Below, piece after piece: positions 48,739 to 58,221 of a DNA stretch of 64,000 bases. Below the pieces are notes generated by a model. That model ran no database searches. It was not told the origin of the DNA and worked only from the letters and a program-made list of their open reading frames with translations. Location of the stretch: positions 1,550,001-1,614,000 of the forward strand of contig JADJGB010000008.1 of assembly GCA_016708305.1 (NCBI GenBank), written 5' to 3'. The position numbers and the translations under genes are program-made. Positions within the stretch are counted from its first letter, which is position 1, and each line of letters opens with the position of its first letter. Origin of the DNA: Sphingobacteriales bacterium (lineage in GTDB: Bacteria > Bacteroidota > Bacteroidia > Chitinophagales > Chitinophagaceae).

Positions 48739-48967
48739 CCGGCAAAAATCAATAAACTATCTTAGTAAAGCAATCCGGGGTTGGACGAAGGGATACGCAC
48801 AAGTTACATATTATCCAACTCGCCGATATTATTGTTTGATAATATAAAGTTATTTAAAAATAGAAAAATTTGCAAGTAAATTGGTTAATTCAAAAACCGG
48901 AAACAACATTTTCATACTTTCGCTTGTTATCATTTACTCTATCTATTTCTTAAAATATATTCAGATT

Positions 48968-50368
48968 TTGAATTCGAATACCAACGAAACAGCAATTAAA
49001 AAATTACTACCCTTTATTCTGGCAACTGCTATCTTTATGCAGATGCTCGACTTTACCATTCTGAACACATCTTTGCCTGCAATAGCCAAAGACCTGAACG
49101 AATCGCCGCTGAATATGCAGAATGCTATCATCAGCTATGTACTGACCTTAGCGCTTTTTATGCCGGTGAGTGGTTTTTTGGCAGATAAATTCGGTACCCG
49201 TAAAATATTTATTCTGTCGCTGGCATTGTTTTCGGCAGGGTCTCTGTTTTGTTCACTATCTCAAAACCTGACACAATTGGTGGTTTCACGCATCATTCAG
49301 GGATTAGGCGGCAGCCTGATGACGCCGGTAGGCAAACTGGCGCTCATCAAAACCTTTCCTAAAAACGAACTGATAAAAGCAATGAACTATGCCATCATAC
49401 CGGCGCTAATCGGGCCGGTATTGGGACCGTTGGTTGGTGGGTACATGGTGGACTATCTTTCATGGCACTGGATTTTTTTAATCAATATCCCAATTGGCAT
49501 ACTTGGTATTCTTTTAAGCATAAAACACATGCCCGACTATAATTCGGAGATTATCCGTTTTGACCTTAGAGGATTTTTGTTTTTTGCAGCAGCTTCTTTG
49601 TCACTTTCAGTGGCCTTAGAGATGATGGGGAATGTTATCCATGTTACTCCCGTGTTACTCATTTTGCTTGTTGGTTTTCTGATGCTGTATTTTTATTACC
49701 GTCATGCTCAAAAGGATGATAACCCTATCTTCCCGCTCAATCTGTTTCAGGTACGTACTTTCAGGGTAGGTATTTTGGGCAATCTGGCTACCAGATTAGG
49801 TATCAGTGCAGTGCCTTTATTGCTTCCTTTGATGATTCAGATTGCTTATGGGCAATCGGCAATCATATCGGGATGGATTGTGGCGCCAATGGCATTGACC
49901 GCCATGTTTGGAAAATCGGCAGTAATCAGAATTTTAAATAATGTCGGCTATCGAACTACTTTAATTACCAATACATTTATCATCGGGTTATTAATTTGCA
50001 TGATGGCTATTCCGTCTCTTCATACTTCCATTTTTTGGTATATCCCTCTTATTGCCACACTAGGATTTTTCAATTCTAACCAGTTTACGGCAATGAATAC
50101 TATTTCCATCGCTGATTTACGTGATTATCATACAAGTAGCGGTAATTCATTGGTTTCGGTCAATCAGCAATTGGCTATTGGCTTTGGAATAGCTTTCGGA
50201 TTGATTGTTTTGAAGCTTTTTGAAAACGATAACCATATTGTTCACAATGATCTTCATACTGCTTTCAGATATACTTTTCTGGTTGTTGGAGGCCTCACCA
50301 TACTGTCTGGCATTATATTCCGGAGACTGCATTTCAAAGATGGCGACAATATGAAGACGGATGATTAA
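48968..50368 (+). CDS. MFS multidrug exporter, DHA2/EmrB-like
   Basis: About 466 aa with 14 predicted helices. Motifs are MLDFTILNTSLPAIAKDL, the MFS motif A GFLADKFGTRKIF, and RIIQGLGGSLMTPVGKLAL with motif C in LIGPVLGPLVGGYMVD. It exports drugs or other hydrophobic compounds with protons. I use the TTG at 48968 (MNSNTNETAIKK), since the upstream extension to 48881 adds an unusual extra helix and includes a promoter-like TACTTTCG; no ATG is available. The IS66 right end lies 170 bp upstream. Confidence 0.8.
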   Translation: MNSNTNETAIKKLLPFILATAIFMQMLDFTILNTSLPAIAKDLNESPLNMQNAIISYVLTLALFMPVSGFLADKFGTRKIFILSLALFSAGSLFCSLSQNLTQLVVSRIIQGLGGSLMTPVGKLALIKTFPKNELIKAMNYAIIPALIGPVLGPLVGGYMVDYLSWHWIFLINIPIGILGILLSIKHMPDYNSEIIRFDLRGFLFFAAASLSLSVALEMMGNVIHVTPVLLILLVGFLMLYFYYRHAQKDDNPIFPLNLFQVRTFRVGILGNLATRLGISAVPLLLPLMIQIAYGQSAIISGWIVAPMALTAMFGKSAVIRILNNVGYRTTLITNTFIIGLLICMMAIPSLHTSIFWYIPLIATLGFFNSNQFTAMNTISIADLRDYHTSSGNSLVSVNQQLAIGFGIAFGLIVLKLFENDNHIVHNDLHTAFRYTFLVVGGLTILSGIIFRRLHFKDGDNMKTDD

Positions 50369-50543
50369 TTCATAGATTTTGGTTGTGCAAAAAAGCTATA
50401 TCTGAATAATAAGACTTGACCGCACCAAAAAGTTAATGTTCTCCTTGTCTGACCTCTTGTGCCAAAGTCGGGAATTTGTTATCTCTACTCATAAAGTTTT
50501 TAATTTTTAAGAAAATATACTAATCAATTTCAAAAATTAAATT

Positions 50544-50776
50544 ATGGAACAAAAGGATGTATGGTTGGGGAGCCTTATTACAAAGACCCCGCAGGAAAGA
50601 AGAGAATTAGCAATTTAATGGCAAGAAAAGCGATCGGCGCTATCCAATCCGACCCTGAAATCAAAAAGGCTTTGCGTTAAAAATATGCGACCGATTCTGC
50701 ACAATTGATTGCCTCTGTCGAGGTGGTGGCTATCGAATTCAGAACAGTTGCTGAGGCTAATAATTACTGGAGGTAG
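50544..50776 (+). pseudogene. Small unrecognised gene with frame change and internal stop
   Basis: About 77 codons. MEQKDVW changes frame near 50570 to GEPYYKDPAGKKRISNLMAR, then KAIGAIQSDPEIKKALR, a TAA, and KYATDSAQLIASVEVVAIEF, RTVAEANNYWR in the same frame. The consistent coding texture across the breaks argues for a real small gene. I do not recognise the family. A strong terminator follows 25 bp downstream. Confidence 0.45.
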
Positions 50777-50801
50777 TCCGGTCAATAAATAGTAAATATT
50801 T

Positions 50802-50857
50802 AAACAGAAATAATACAGGTTTGGTTTTTATCAACCTGTATTGTTTCTGTTTTTTTT
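50802..50857 (+). terminator. Strong rho-independent terminator
   Basis: AAACAGAAA and AATACAGGTT pair with AACCTGTATT and TTTCTGTTT (19 bp with one mismatch), followed by a long T-run. Confidence 0.9.
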
Positions 50858-50972
50858 GTTTTATGCTATAAAGTTATAGGCTTGAAGGTTACAGAATTTT
50901 GAAAAAAAATTGGAATTATTTCGGGATGGAAAACCAATCAGGAAATAGCCATACATTTCTTACAACAGCCTA

Positions 50973-51737
50973 TCAGGATGGCAGAATCTTACTTGCTTTT
51001 TTATAATTCTTATTATAAATAAAAAGACACGATCCGTTTTTTATTTTTTCTATGATTGGACGATTCAATTTTTCAGGCACAGCCGGGCATCCTAAGCTGC
51101 GACCGATATATCCTTGTGAGCGGATATATGTATCATTTACATAATCGGCGCCATGCATCACAATGGCTCTTTGAAACGCATTGTTGTTAAGTCCTGCTTC
51201 CATTCCAGACAGTTTGAGCGAAAAACCGTTGGAGCCGTTATAAGTTCCTTCTGTTACATAAAAACCAAGACTGCTTTTGTTGGATTCTGCTTTGTTGCTG
51301 AAGGATTGCGCCCATTCCTTTCCTGAGTTTTTACCATGAGCCACCAGCGCATTAAAAAGGATTTTATAGTTCTTAATATCAATTACATAAAGCCGTTTAT
51401 TATAACTGGGCTGGTCAAAGTCAACAATGGTTAATATAGAATCATTTTTCAGATAGCCTTCATTTTGTAATGTTGCAAACCCGTTCATGGCATATTCAAA
51501 AGCTTCCTGCGAAAGTCCTTTTTGTTCTAATTGAAGACTGTCATAAACAAATATCTGCATCGTGTGAAGGTCGGATTGAGGACTCAGACAGGTACTAAAG
51601 AACAATGCTGACGGTAAAACTTTATTTGTATTGACAGTTGTTTTGAGTGTCCATGAAATATTGATAAAAATAGATGTTACAATTATTGCCCATGTAAAAA
51701 ACTTCCTGATTTTCTGCTGCATACCTGTTTCTTTCAA
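50973..51737 (-). CDS. Murein L,D-transpeptidase (YkuD-like) family protein
   Basis: A protein of 254 aa with an N-terminal membrane anchor or signal (FFTWAIIVTSIFINISWT). The catalytic region has NGFSLKLSGMEAGLNN, IVMHGADYVND and GRSLGCPAVPEKL (active-site His and Cys). These enzymes cross-link or modify peptidoglycan in the periplasm. Intact; divergent from purE. Confidence 0.85.
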   Translation of the reverse strand: MKETGMQQKIRKFFTWAIIVTSIFINISWTLKTTVNTNKVLPSALFFSTCLSPQSDLHTMQIFVYDSLQLEQKGLSQEAFEYAMNGFATLQNEGYLKNDSILTIVDFDQPSYNKRLYVIDIKNYKILFNALVAHGKNSGKEWAQSFSNKAESNKSSLGFYVTEGTYNGSNGFSLKLSGMEAGLNNNAFQRAIVMHGADYVNDTYIRSQGYIGRSLGCPAVPEKLNRPIIEKIKNGSCLFIYNKNYKKASKILPS

Positions 51738-51967
51738 TTGCTTTTTAAATAGTTTAATAAAAATCCTTTAAGGATGTAATTCTGTAGGAGATATGGGAAA
51801 AATGGGTATTTTTTTAAACGTGGGATTAATTTATTTATTGCCCTTTTATGAAATATTTAACAGTGTGAAAATATTTAAATTCATTCTGTATTTAGTATAA
51901 CTCCTTAAAAAACAATAAACTAAAATCAAATGATGATTCTTGTCATTTTTTATTGTTCCTTTGCAAT

Positions 51968-52479
51968 ATGGCTATACAGGTAGGAATCATTATGGGCAGC
52001 GACAGCGACCTGAACATTATGCAGGCAGCTGCAGATATCTTAAACGAATTGGGTATCGAATCGGAAGTAACCATAGTATCGGCACACCGCACGCCACTCA
52101 GAATGGTAGAATATGCCCAAAAAGCCAGACAAAGAGGGTTGAAAGTGATTATTGCCGGAGCAGGTGGCGCGGCACATTTGCCGGGCATGGTAGCTTCTAT
52201 TACTACTTTACCGGTCATCGGAGTACCGGTTAAATCCAGCAACTCGATTGATGGCTGGGATTCTGTGTTATCCATTTTGCAAATGCCCAATGGCGTACCG
52301 GTTGCCTGGTGGCGCTTAATGCGGCCAAAAATGCCGGAATCCTGGCTGCCCAAATTATCGGCAGCCATGATGCCAAAACCTCAAGAAAAATACAGACCTA
52401 TAAAAACAAACTCAACAAGGAAGTATTGCAAAAAGTGCAAACACTTAAAGATGAAGGATTTGAGAATCGGTTTGATTGA
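51968..52479 (+). CDS. purE: N5-carboxyaminoimidazole ribonucleotide mutase (one frameshift)
   Basis: A purine-synthesis enzyme of about 170 aa. The start MAIQVGIIMGSDSDLNIMQA is followed by VSAHRTPLRM, IIAGAGGAAHLPGM and PVIGVPVKSSNSIDGWDSVL, all PurE signatures. The frame changes near 52305 (VPVA to VALNAAKNAGILAAQI) and reaches EGFENRFD. Full length when repaired. Confidence 0.92.
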
Positions 52480-52544
52480 CCTTTTGATTTTGAATAGTTT
52501 TCAGCAGTGTAAATTATTTCGCTACATACAAAATTCTTTGAATC

Positions 52545-53342
52545 ATGCAAAAAACGCTCTTATTGCTTGCCATACTTACCCTTACTTCCTGTGCATCAAA
52601 AAATATAAATATGACTAAACCGTCTTTTCATAAAAATAAAGTCATCGCGCACAGAGGCGCATGGAAAGGCATTAATACATCACAAAACTCTATTGCCTCT
52701 CTCAAACAGGCAATAGCGCTTGGTTGTTATGGGTCGGAATTAGATTTACACATGACATCCGACAGCATATTAATTGTAAACCATGATATTACCTGGGGCG
52801 GACTGAACGTACAGAAAAGTACATTGGCGGAACTTCGAAAAACGCCCCTTTCCAATGGCGAGCCGCTTCCATTGCTGGAGGATATGCTGAAAATTATTAA
52901 AAACCAGACCGGAACCAAATTGATTTTAGAAATTAAAAGCTCGGATAGAGGAAGAGAATGGGCTAATGCCACCGTAAAAAAAATTGTCAACGCCATTCGC
53001 GATTATAAGGCACAAGAATGGATTTCATACATCGCATTTGATTATGAAATTTGCAAAGAGGTATTGCGTCTCAATCCATCTGCCGATGTTCAGTACCTCA
53101 TGGGTAACAAGGCGCCGGATCAGTTAAAAAAGGATGGTATCAAAGGCGCTGATTATCATTATTCGGTCTATCAATCGAAGCCGGAATGGATTCAGCAGGC
53201 AAAACAACTCGGGATTATACTCAATGCATGGACAGTGGATAAACTCGAAGAAATGCAGTGGCTGCTCAACAGGGATATTGATATGATTACGACGGATGAG
53301 CCGGAAATGTTGTTTAAAGAATTGGAGAGAAGAAAGAAATAA
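52545..53342 (+). CDS. Glycerophosphodiester phosphodiesterase lipoprotein
   Basis: A protein of 265 aa with a lipobox (LTLTSC). The GDPD barrel has IAHRGAWKG (catalytic His), GSELDLHMTSD (metal Glu and Asp), IVNHDITWGG (second His), LILEIKS and ILNAWTVDKLEEM. It hydrolyses glycerophosphodiesters outside the cytoplasm. Intact. Confidence 0.9.
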   Translation: MQKTLLLLAILTLTSCASKNINMTKPSFHKNKVIAHRGAWKGINTSQNSIASLKQAIALGCYGSELDLHMTSDSILIVNHDITWGGLNVQKSTLAELRKTPLSNGEPLPLLEDMLKIIKNQTGTKLILEIKSSDRGREWANATVKKIVNAIRDYKAQEWISYIAFDYEICKEVLRLNPSADVQYLMGNKAPDQLKKDGIKGADYHYSVYQSKPEWIQQAKQLGIILNAWTVDKLEEMQWLLNRDIDMITTDEPEMLFKELERRKK

Positions 53343-53449
53343 TTTTATAGAATATTAAACATTGACCACAATTCGGTTGTCTCGTTGGGATGGCGTTGAG
53401 AGAATTGTTTTTAGCAAATATCTTCATGCAAAAAAACAGATGCACTCTT

Positions 53450-54466
53450 TCAATCAATTATTTGACTCGCTCCATCTTTCACATCAATCTTAAATGGTCT
53501 GGGCGGAGGCAGCCGCAAATTTCCTTCTCCGATTTCCATTGGCATCCATAAATAGCGGGAATCCCACTGTTCATTTGGCTTCCACATATCACCCAAGTAA
53601 AGAACAGTTGTATTTTTTCTCCCTTTCACTTTCAATAGCATAGTAGATTGCGAGCTGTAGGTATTAGTTTCAGGAGGTGCTACATTTTTAAATACCGCCC
53701 AAGGGCCTCTTAGCGATTTGGAACTGGAATACAGGTTCGGATTAGGGTTCCAGCCGGTAAGATGAGAACCGATGATATAATAAAGCCCTTCATAGAAAAC
53801 GATTGCCCCACCTTCAATTCGCTCCTTTATAAAACTTAAATTTTCTTTTACATCTAAATGATCATCAGTCAGGCTCGCAATAAAAAAACCTTTTGTGGGT
53901 CTGCTTTCATAGATGAGATAGGCAGTGCCATCATCATCAATAAACTGACCAATATCACGGCTTTCATTTCTAAAAGGACGAAAATGTTTTACAATCTGAT
54001 AACCCTTATCAATCTTATCACTCACCGCAACACCTACCTCAGCCAATTTGTAATTTTTATCATCCAAATGGAAATACATTACATACTTCTTTGATTTTTC
54101 ATTGTAAAAAACTTTTGGTCTTTCTAAAATCCATCCGTCCGGACTGACTCCATCCGGTGCCGAAAATTTAATTTTATTGAGAAATTTCCAATGAACCAAA
54201 TCTGTTGAAGAGTAGCAGCCTACATAACGATAATCCTTTTCAACATCTTTGCCTCTGTATTCGCCAAACCAATACCAGGTATCTGCAACTTTAATGATAC
54301 CACCGCCGTGTGCCTGAATGTGATTGCCATCATCGTCAGGCCATACGGCACCGGGAGTAATAATATTTGTTGAGAGGTTGGTCTTGTTAGTTTTAGTACT
54401 ATAACAAGAAACAAGGGAAATAGTAATAGTTAGCAATAAAAGGTTAAAGATATTTTCTTTCAGCAT
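53450..54466 (-). CDS. GH43-family glycoside hydrolase lipoprotein
   Basis: A protein of 338 aa with a lipobox (SLVSC). The five-bladed propeller shows IQAHGGGIIKVADTWYWFGE, LERPKVFYN, RDIGQFIDDDGTAYLIYES and RIEGGAIVFYEGLYYIIGS, placing the GH43 acids. It likely removes a terminal galactose or arabinose residue. It is downstream of rhaI on the same strand (54 bp), so it probably helps release rhamnose-linked glycans for the rha genes. Intact. Confidence 0.87.
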   Translation of the reverse strand: MLKENIFNLLLLTITISLVSCYSTKTNKTNLSTNIITPGAVWPDDDGNHIQAHGGGIIKVADTWYWFGEYRGKDVEKDYRYVGCYSSTDLVHWKFLNKIKFSAPDGVSPDGWILERPKVFYNEKSKKYVMYFHLDDKNYKLAEVGVAVSDKIDKGYQIVKHFRPFRNESRDIGQFIDDDGTAYLIYESRPTKGFFIASLTDDHLDVKENLSFIKERIEGGAIVFYEGLYYIIGSHLTGWNPNPNLYSSSKSLRGPWAVFKNVAPPETNTYSSQSTMLLKVKGRKNTTVLYLGDMWKPNEQWDSRYLWMPMEIGEGNLRLPPPRPFKIDVKDGASQIID

Positions 54467-54520
54467 GGTAATTATTTATTTATTCTGGAATTCGTTTAAT
54501 TTATTCAGAGACCTAGGTTT

Positions 54521-55795
54521 CTATAATCCAGTAGCCATCGTTTTTTCGCCTCTGGCCTTTATCAGTTCGCCTCTGATGTTTTCTTTCCTGAATACATCTA
54601 GTGGCTGCAAAGCCGCTTCCATCCTTAGTCGTGCTTCTGCTGCCAACGGACGCACATCAGTGCGGAAAGCATTTTGTAATATTTCCTGAGCGGTTACCAC
54701 ATCATTGTTTTGTTGCGCTTCTTCCAATGCTTTAGCATCTACCAATAGCGCCTGTGTGTATGCAAGTTTGATGGCTTCCACACTCTGCAGCAAATCTTCC
54801 AGAGGGTCCTTCACATTATGGCTGGCATCAATCATCCATCCCAGGTCTTTGGCATGATTCATTCCCCTGGCATCCATACCTTCTACTAATTCTTTGAATA
54901 TGAGAAACAATTGATATGGTTTCATGCTGCCCACCGTCAGATCGTCATCGCCGTATTTGCTATCATTGAAGTGGAAACCTCCTAATTTTTTTTCGTTTAA
55001 TAATAATGCTACTATTTGTTCGATGTTGGCATTGGGTAAATGATGACCAAGATCCACTAACGTAAATGCTTTCTCTCCCAATTTGCTGGCATACAAAAAT
55101 GATTGTCCCCAGTCTGCCACTGCAATCGAATAGAAATTGGGTTCAAATGCCTTGTATTCAACAAACATTTTCCAGTTTTCGGGTAAGACCTCATATACAG
55201 CCTGCAGGCTCTCTAATGTGTTATTGAAAGATTTTCTGAAATTGGATTGACCGGGGAAACAACTGCCATCTGCAAGCCATACGGTGAGTGAATCGGATCC
55301 CAATTGTTGGCCATAATTTATTACTTCGATATTATGGTCAACAGCCTGTTGGCGCACGGCTTTATCCATATTTTGCATGGAACCGAATTTGTAACTCAGT
55401 TTTTGATCGGCCTGATCCTGAAAGGTGTTTGAGTTCATGGCATCAAACCTCAAATCCAGATCAGCAGCTAATTGTTTTATTGCGGCTACATTTTTTGGAA
55501 TATCCCAGGGAATATGCAGCGAAATAGCGCCACTGCTGCGGTTAAGCTGATGAAGCAGACCGATGTCCTCCATTTTTTCCTCCAAAGTGCCCGGTTCTCC
55601 ACCGCCACTAAAGCGACCGAATCTGGTGCCGCCGGTACCCAGCGCCCATGACGGTATGGCTATCTGAAAAGCCATCAGTTTTTCGATTATAACTTCTGTA
55701 TTTTCAATATTTTCCTTAGCATAATTGAGGCGGAGTTCATGCTTTTTTAATGCTGCTTCATTATGCTTGTCAAGCTGTTGTTTTGTGAGTAACAT
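54521..55795 (-). CDS. rhaI: L-rhamnose isomerase (RhaI type)
   Basis: A TIM-barrel sugar isomerase of 424 aa converting L-rhamnose to L-rhamnulose. Family segments are WALGTGGTRFGRFSGGGEPG, SLHIPWDIP, the metal-binding Glu in FVEYKAFEPNFY, DLGHHLPNANIEQ, GGFHFNDSKYGDDDLTVGS and MIDASHNVKDPLEDL. Intact. It sits between rhaD and GH43, after a terminator-like hairpin, so it may have a separate promoter. Confidence 0.9.
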   Translation of the reverse strand: MLLTKQQLDKHNEAALKKHELRLNYAKENIENTEVIIEKLMAFQIAIPSWALGTGGTRFGRFSGGGEPGTLEEKMEDIGLLHQLNRSSGAISLHIPWDIPKNVAAIKQLAADLDLRFDAMNSNTFQDQADQKLSYKFGSMQNMDKAVRQQAVDHNIEVINYGQQLGSDSLTVWLADGSCFPGQSNFRKSFNNTLESLQAVYEVLPENWKMFVEYKAFEPNFYSIAVADWGQSFLYASKLGEKAFTLVDLGHHLPNANIEQIVALLLNEKKLGGFHFNDSKYGDDDLTVGSMKPYQLFLIFKELVEGMDARGMNHAKDLGWMIDASHNVKDPLEDLLQSVEAIKLAYTQALLVDAKALEEAQQNNDVVTAQEILQNAFRTDVRPLAAEARLRMEAALQPLDVFRKENIRGELIKARGEKTMATGL

Positions 55796-55916
55796 GATAA
55801 TTTATTTTAGTATATACTTAATGACTTTTTTGCCTGATGCTTTCTTGAAAACTATTTTAACTAATGACAAATTGTTCTTAAAATTGGCTTAATTCGTTTA
55901 ATAGACTTCGTGTCAA

Positions 55917-55957
55917 AAAGAAGGGTTGATTGATTTAATCTTCATCAACCCTCTTTA
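55917..55957 (-). terminator. Terminator between rhaD and rhaI (minus strand)
   Basis: On the minus strand AAAGAGGGTTGAT pairs with ATCAACCCTTCTTT (one bulge) around a short loop and is followed by T residues. It begins 23 bp past the rhaD stop. Confidence 0.7.
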
Positions 55958-55979
55958 TAAAAATTTGAAATACCTTTTA

Positions 55980-58097
55980 TCACCTTACAAAACCTGCTGC
56001 CACGCCGCCATCTACATTCAGTATGTTGCCGGTTGACTTATTGAGTAATCCGCCCACAAATGCAAAACAGGCATTGGCTATATCATCGGGCAAAATTATT
56101 TCATTCATTAAGGTTCGTTTAGCGTAAAACGTCGGCAGTTCCTCCACTTTTACGCCATAAGCCTTAGCCCTTCCTTCGGCCCAGCCACCTGCCCAAATAT
56201 TACTATCGGCAATAACGGCATCAGGATTTACGCTGTTTACCCGAATTTTATCTCCACCTAGTTCGGCAGCCAGAAGTCTGGAGAGGTGTGCCTGAGCCGC
56301 CTTAGCCGATCCGTAACCGGCATTGTTGGGCCCTGCAACAATAGAGTTTTTGGAAACAATATTGATGATATCGCCTCCAATATCCTGCTTTCGCATTACC
56401 TCCACAGCGTATTTTGTTACTACAAATTGTCCTTTCACCAAGATGTCATAAAGTTTATCCCAATCCTCAACAGAATGATCCGTTATTGATTTTGAAATAC
56501 TGATACCTGCATTGTTTACAATAATATCCACGCCGCCAAAAGCCAGACTGGTAGCATCCATCGCCGATTTGATAGATTCGCCATTGGTAACATCAAGCAC
56601 CACAGAGGCGGCAATATCTTTGCCAAAGGCAGCCTGAAACTCATTGATAGTATTATTGATACGTTCAATATTAACATCATTGATTACCACGCAAGCGCCT
56701 TCCTGTGCCAGTTTTTTGGCAATGGCCTTTCCTATGCCGCCACCGCTGCCGGTAACTAATGCCACACTGCCGCTTAATGGTTTTGGTTTGGGCATGCGTT
56801 GCAGTTTGGCTTCTTCAAGAAGCCAGTATTCAATATCGAAAGCCTCCTGACGTGGCAATGAAGTGTATTCCGAAATGGCTTCAGCGCCGCGCATCACATT
56901 GATGGCATTGGTATAAAACTCGGCAGCTACTCTTGCTGTTTGTTTGTCTTTTGCAAAGCAGAAAATCCCTCCACCGGGATAAATGATTACAACCGGATTG
57001 GCATCACGCATGGCCGGACTGTTGGGATGCTTGCAGGTTTCATAATAATCTGCATACATTTTTCGGTAGTCTTCAAACAGAGGTTGCAGTTTTTGCTTGA
57101 CGGACGCTACATCTGACAAATCTTCCAATGTAGAAAGATTCAGAACCAAGGGACTGATTTTTGTCCTTAAAAAATGGTCAGGACAAGAAGTTCCCAAAGG
57201 GGCCAGCCTGTCAAGGTCGTGCGAATTAATGAACTGCATGACGCTGTTGTCGTCTGTGAAGTGTCCAATCATTTTCTGGTTGGACGAGCAGAAACCACGC
57301 AATACAGGCGCAATGGCAGAAGCTTTTTTCAGGCGGTCTTCTTTTGACAAAGACTGAACTTTTTCACCTCCAAATACAGGTCCCTTTTTACCTGAATTCT
57401 GTTCAATATATTCCGCACATTTTTCAATGACTTCCAAAGTGTTGACATAGCTTTCATAAGCCGAATCACCCCAGGTAAACAACCCGTGCGAGCCCAGCAT
57501 GATACCTCTGATTCCGGGGTTATCATCAAGACATTGTTTTAGTTGCAGCCCCAGATCAAAACCCGGTCTTTGCCAGGGTACCCAGCCGATGGCGCCGCCA
57601 AAAAGTTCCTGCGTTATTTTCTTTCCATCCTTCGCTGCTGCAATGGCAATAGCCGCATCAGGGTGCAGGTGGTCAATGTGCTTAAAAGGCAAAAAGCCAT
57701 GCAAAGGCGTATCAATAGAAGGCGCTTTGGATGCCAGATCATAAATGCAATGATTGAACAATTCCACCATCTCGTCTTCATGTTCGATGCCTTTATATAT
57801 GTTTTTCAGGCTGCGGAGCCTGTCCACATACAAAGCTGCAAGACCGCTTTTTTTAAGCGTACCCAGGTCGCCACCACTGCCTTTTACCCACATTACTTCG
57901 GTTTCGTTGCCTGTAAGCGGGTCAATTGCCATCGCTTTGCAGGAAGTGTTTCCGCCACCATAGTTGGTGAGTCGCAGGTCGGCGCCTAACAGATTGGAAC
58001 GATAAATCAGCAGAGCCACTTCATCGCCGGCAAGCTCGGCTACTTTGGCATCGTCCCACAAATAACTTACGTGTTTAAACTCTTTTGTCGTTGACAT
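55980..58097 (-). CDS. rhaD: Bifunctional rhamnulose-1-phosphate aldolase / short-chain dehydrogenase
   Basis: A protein of 705 aa. Residues 1-400 form a class II aldolase (ADLRLTNYGGGNTSCKA; HIDHLHPDAAIAIA; MLGSHGLFTW). Residues 425-705 are an SDR with ALVTGSGGGIGKAIA, VNNAGIS and the active site GYGSAKAAQAH. The aldolase cleaves rhamnulose-1-phosphate to lactaldehyde and dihydroxyacetone phosphate; the SDR handles lactaldehyde. This fusion is usual in Bacteroidota. Intact. Confidence 0.93.
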   Translation of the reverse strand: MSTTKEFKHVSYLWDDAKVAELAGDEVALLIYRSNLLGADLRLTNYGGGNTSCKAMAIDPLTGNETEVMWVKGSGGDLGTLKKSGLAALYVDRLRSLKNIYKGIEHEDEMVELFNHCIYDLASKAPSIDTPLHGFLPFKHIDHLHPDAAIAIAAAKDGKKITQELFGGAIGWVPWQRPGFDLGLQLKQCLDDNPGIRGIMLGSHGLFTWGDSAYESYVNTLEVIEKCAEYIEQNSGKKGPVFGGEKVQSLSKEDRLKKASAIAPVLRGFCSSNQKMIGHFTDDNSVMQFINSHDLDRLAPLGTSCPDHFLRTKISPLVLNLSTLEDLSDVASVKQKLQPLFEDYRKMYADYYETCKHPNSPAMRDANPVVIIYPGGGIFCFAKDKQTARVAAEFYTNAINVMRGAEAISEYTSLPRQEAFDIEYWLLEEAKLQRMPKPKPLSGSVALVTGSGGGIGKAIAKKLAQEGACVVINDVNIERINNTINEFQAAFGKDIAASVVLDVTNGESIKSAMDATSLAFGGVDIIVNNAGISISKSITDHSVEDWDKLYDILVKGQFVVTKYAVEVMRKQDIGGDIINIVSKNSIVAGPNNAGYGSAKAAQAHLSRLLAAELGGDKIRVNSVNPDAVIADSNIWAGGWAEGRAKAYGVKVEELPTFYAKRTLMNEIILPDDIANACFAFVGGLLNKSTGNILNVDGGVAAGFVR

Positions 58098-58221
58098 AGA
58101 AAAAAATTGTTTTTAATCTCTACTCAAATGGCAGAGAGCGGTGGTTTGAAATTACGTTTTTAGCAATCTTCATCTTAAAGTAAACTAATTTAAAATTGAG
58201 ATTGGGAGCATTAAATTAGAA

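Larger units (their letters stand above)
46457..48797 (-). mobile_element. IS66-family insertion sequence
   Basis: A 2341-bp element bounded by perfect 22-bp inverted repeats at 46457-46478 and 48776-48797 (core GTATCCCTTCGTCCAACCCC). Three genes in the IS66 order tnpA-tnpB-tnpC run on the minus strand and fill the element. No convincing 8-bp target duplication is visible (flanks AACACAAC and GCACAAGT). Confidence 0.92.

Noticed and set aside
48881..48967. N-terminal extension of the MFS exporter
   Set aside because: It adds an unusual hydrophobic segment before the normal start and contains promoter-like sequence.
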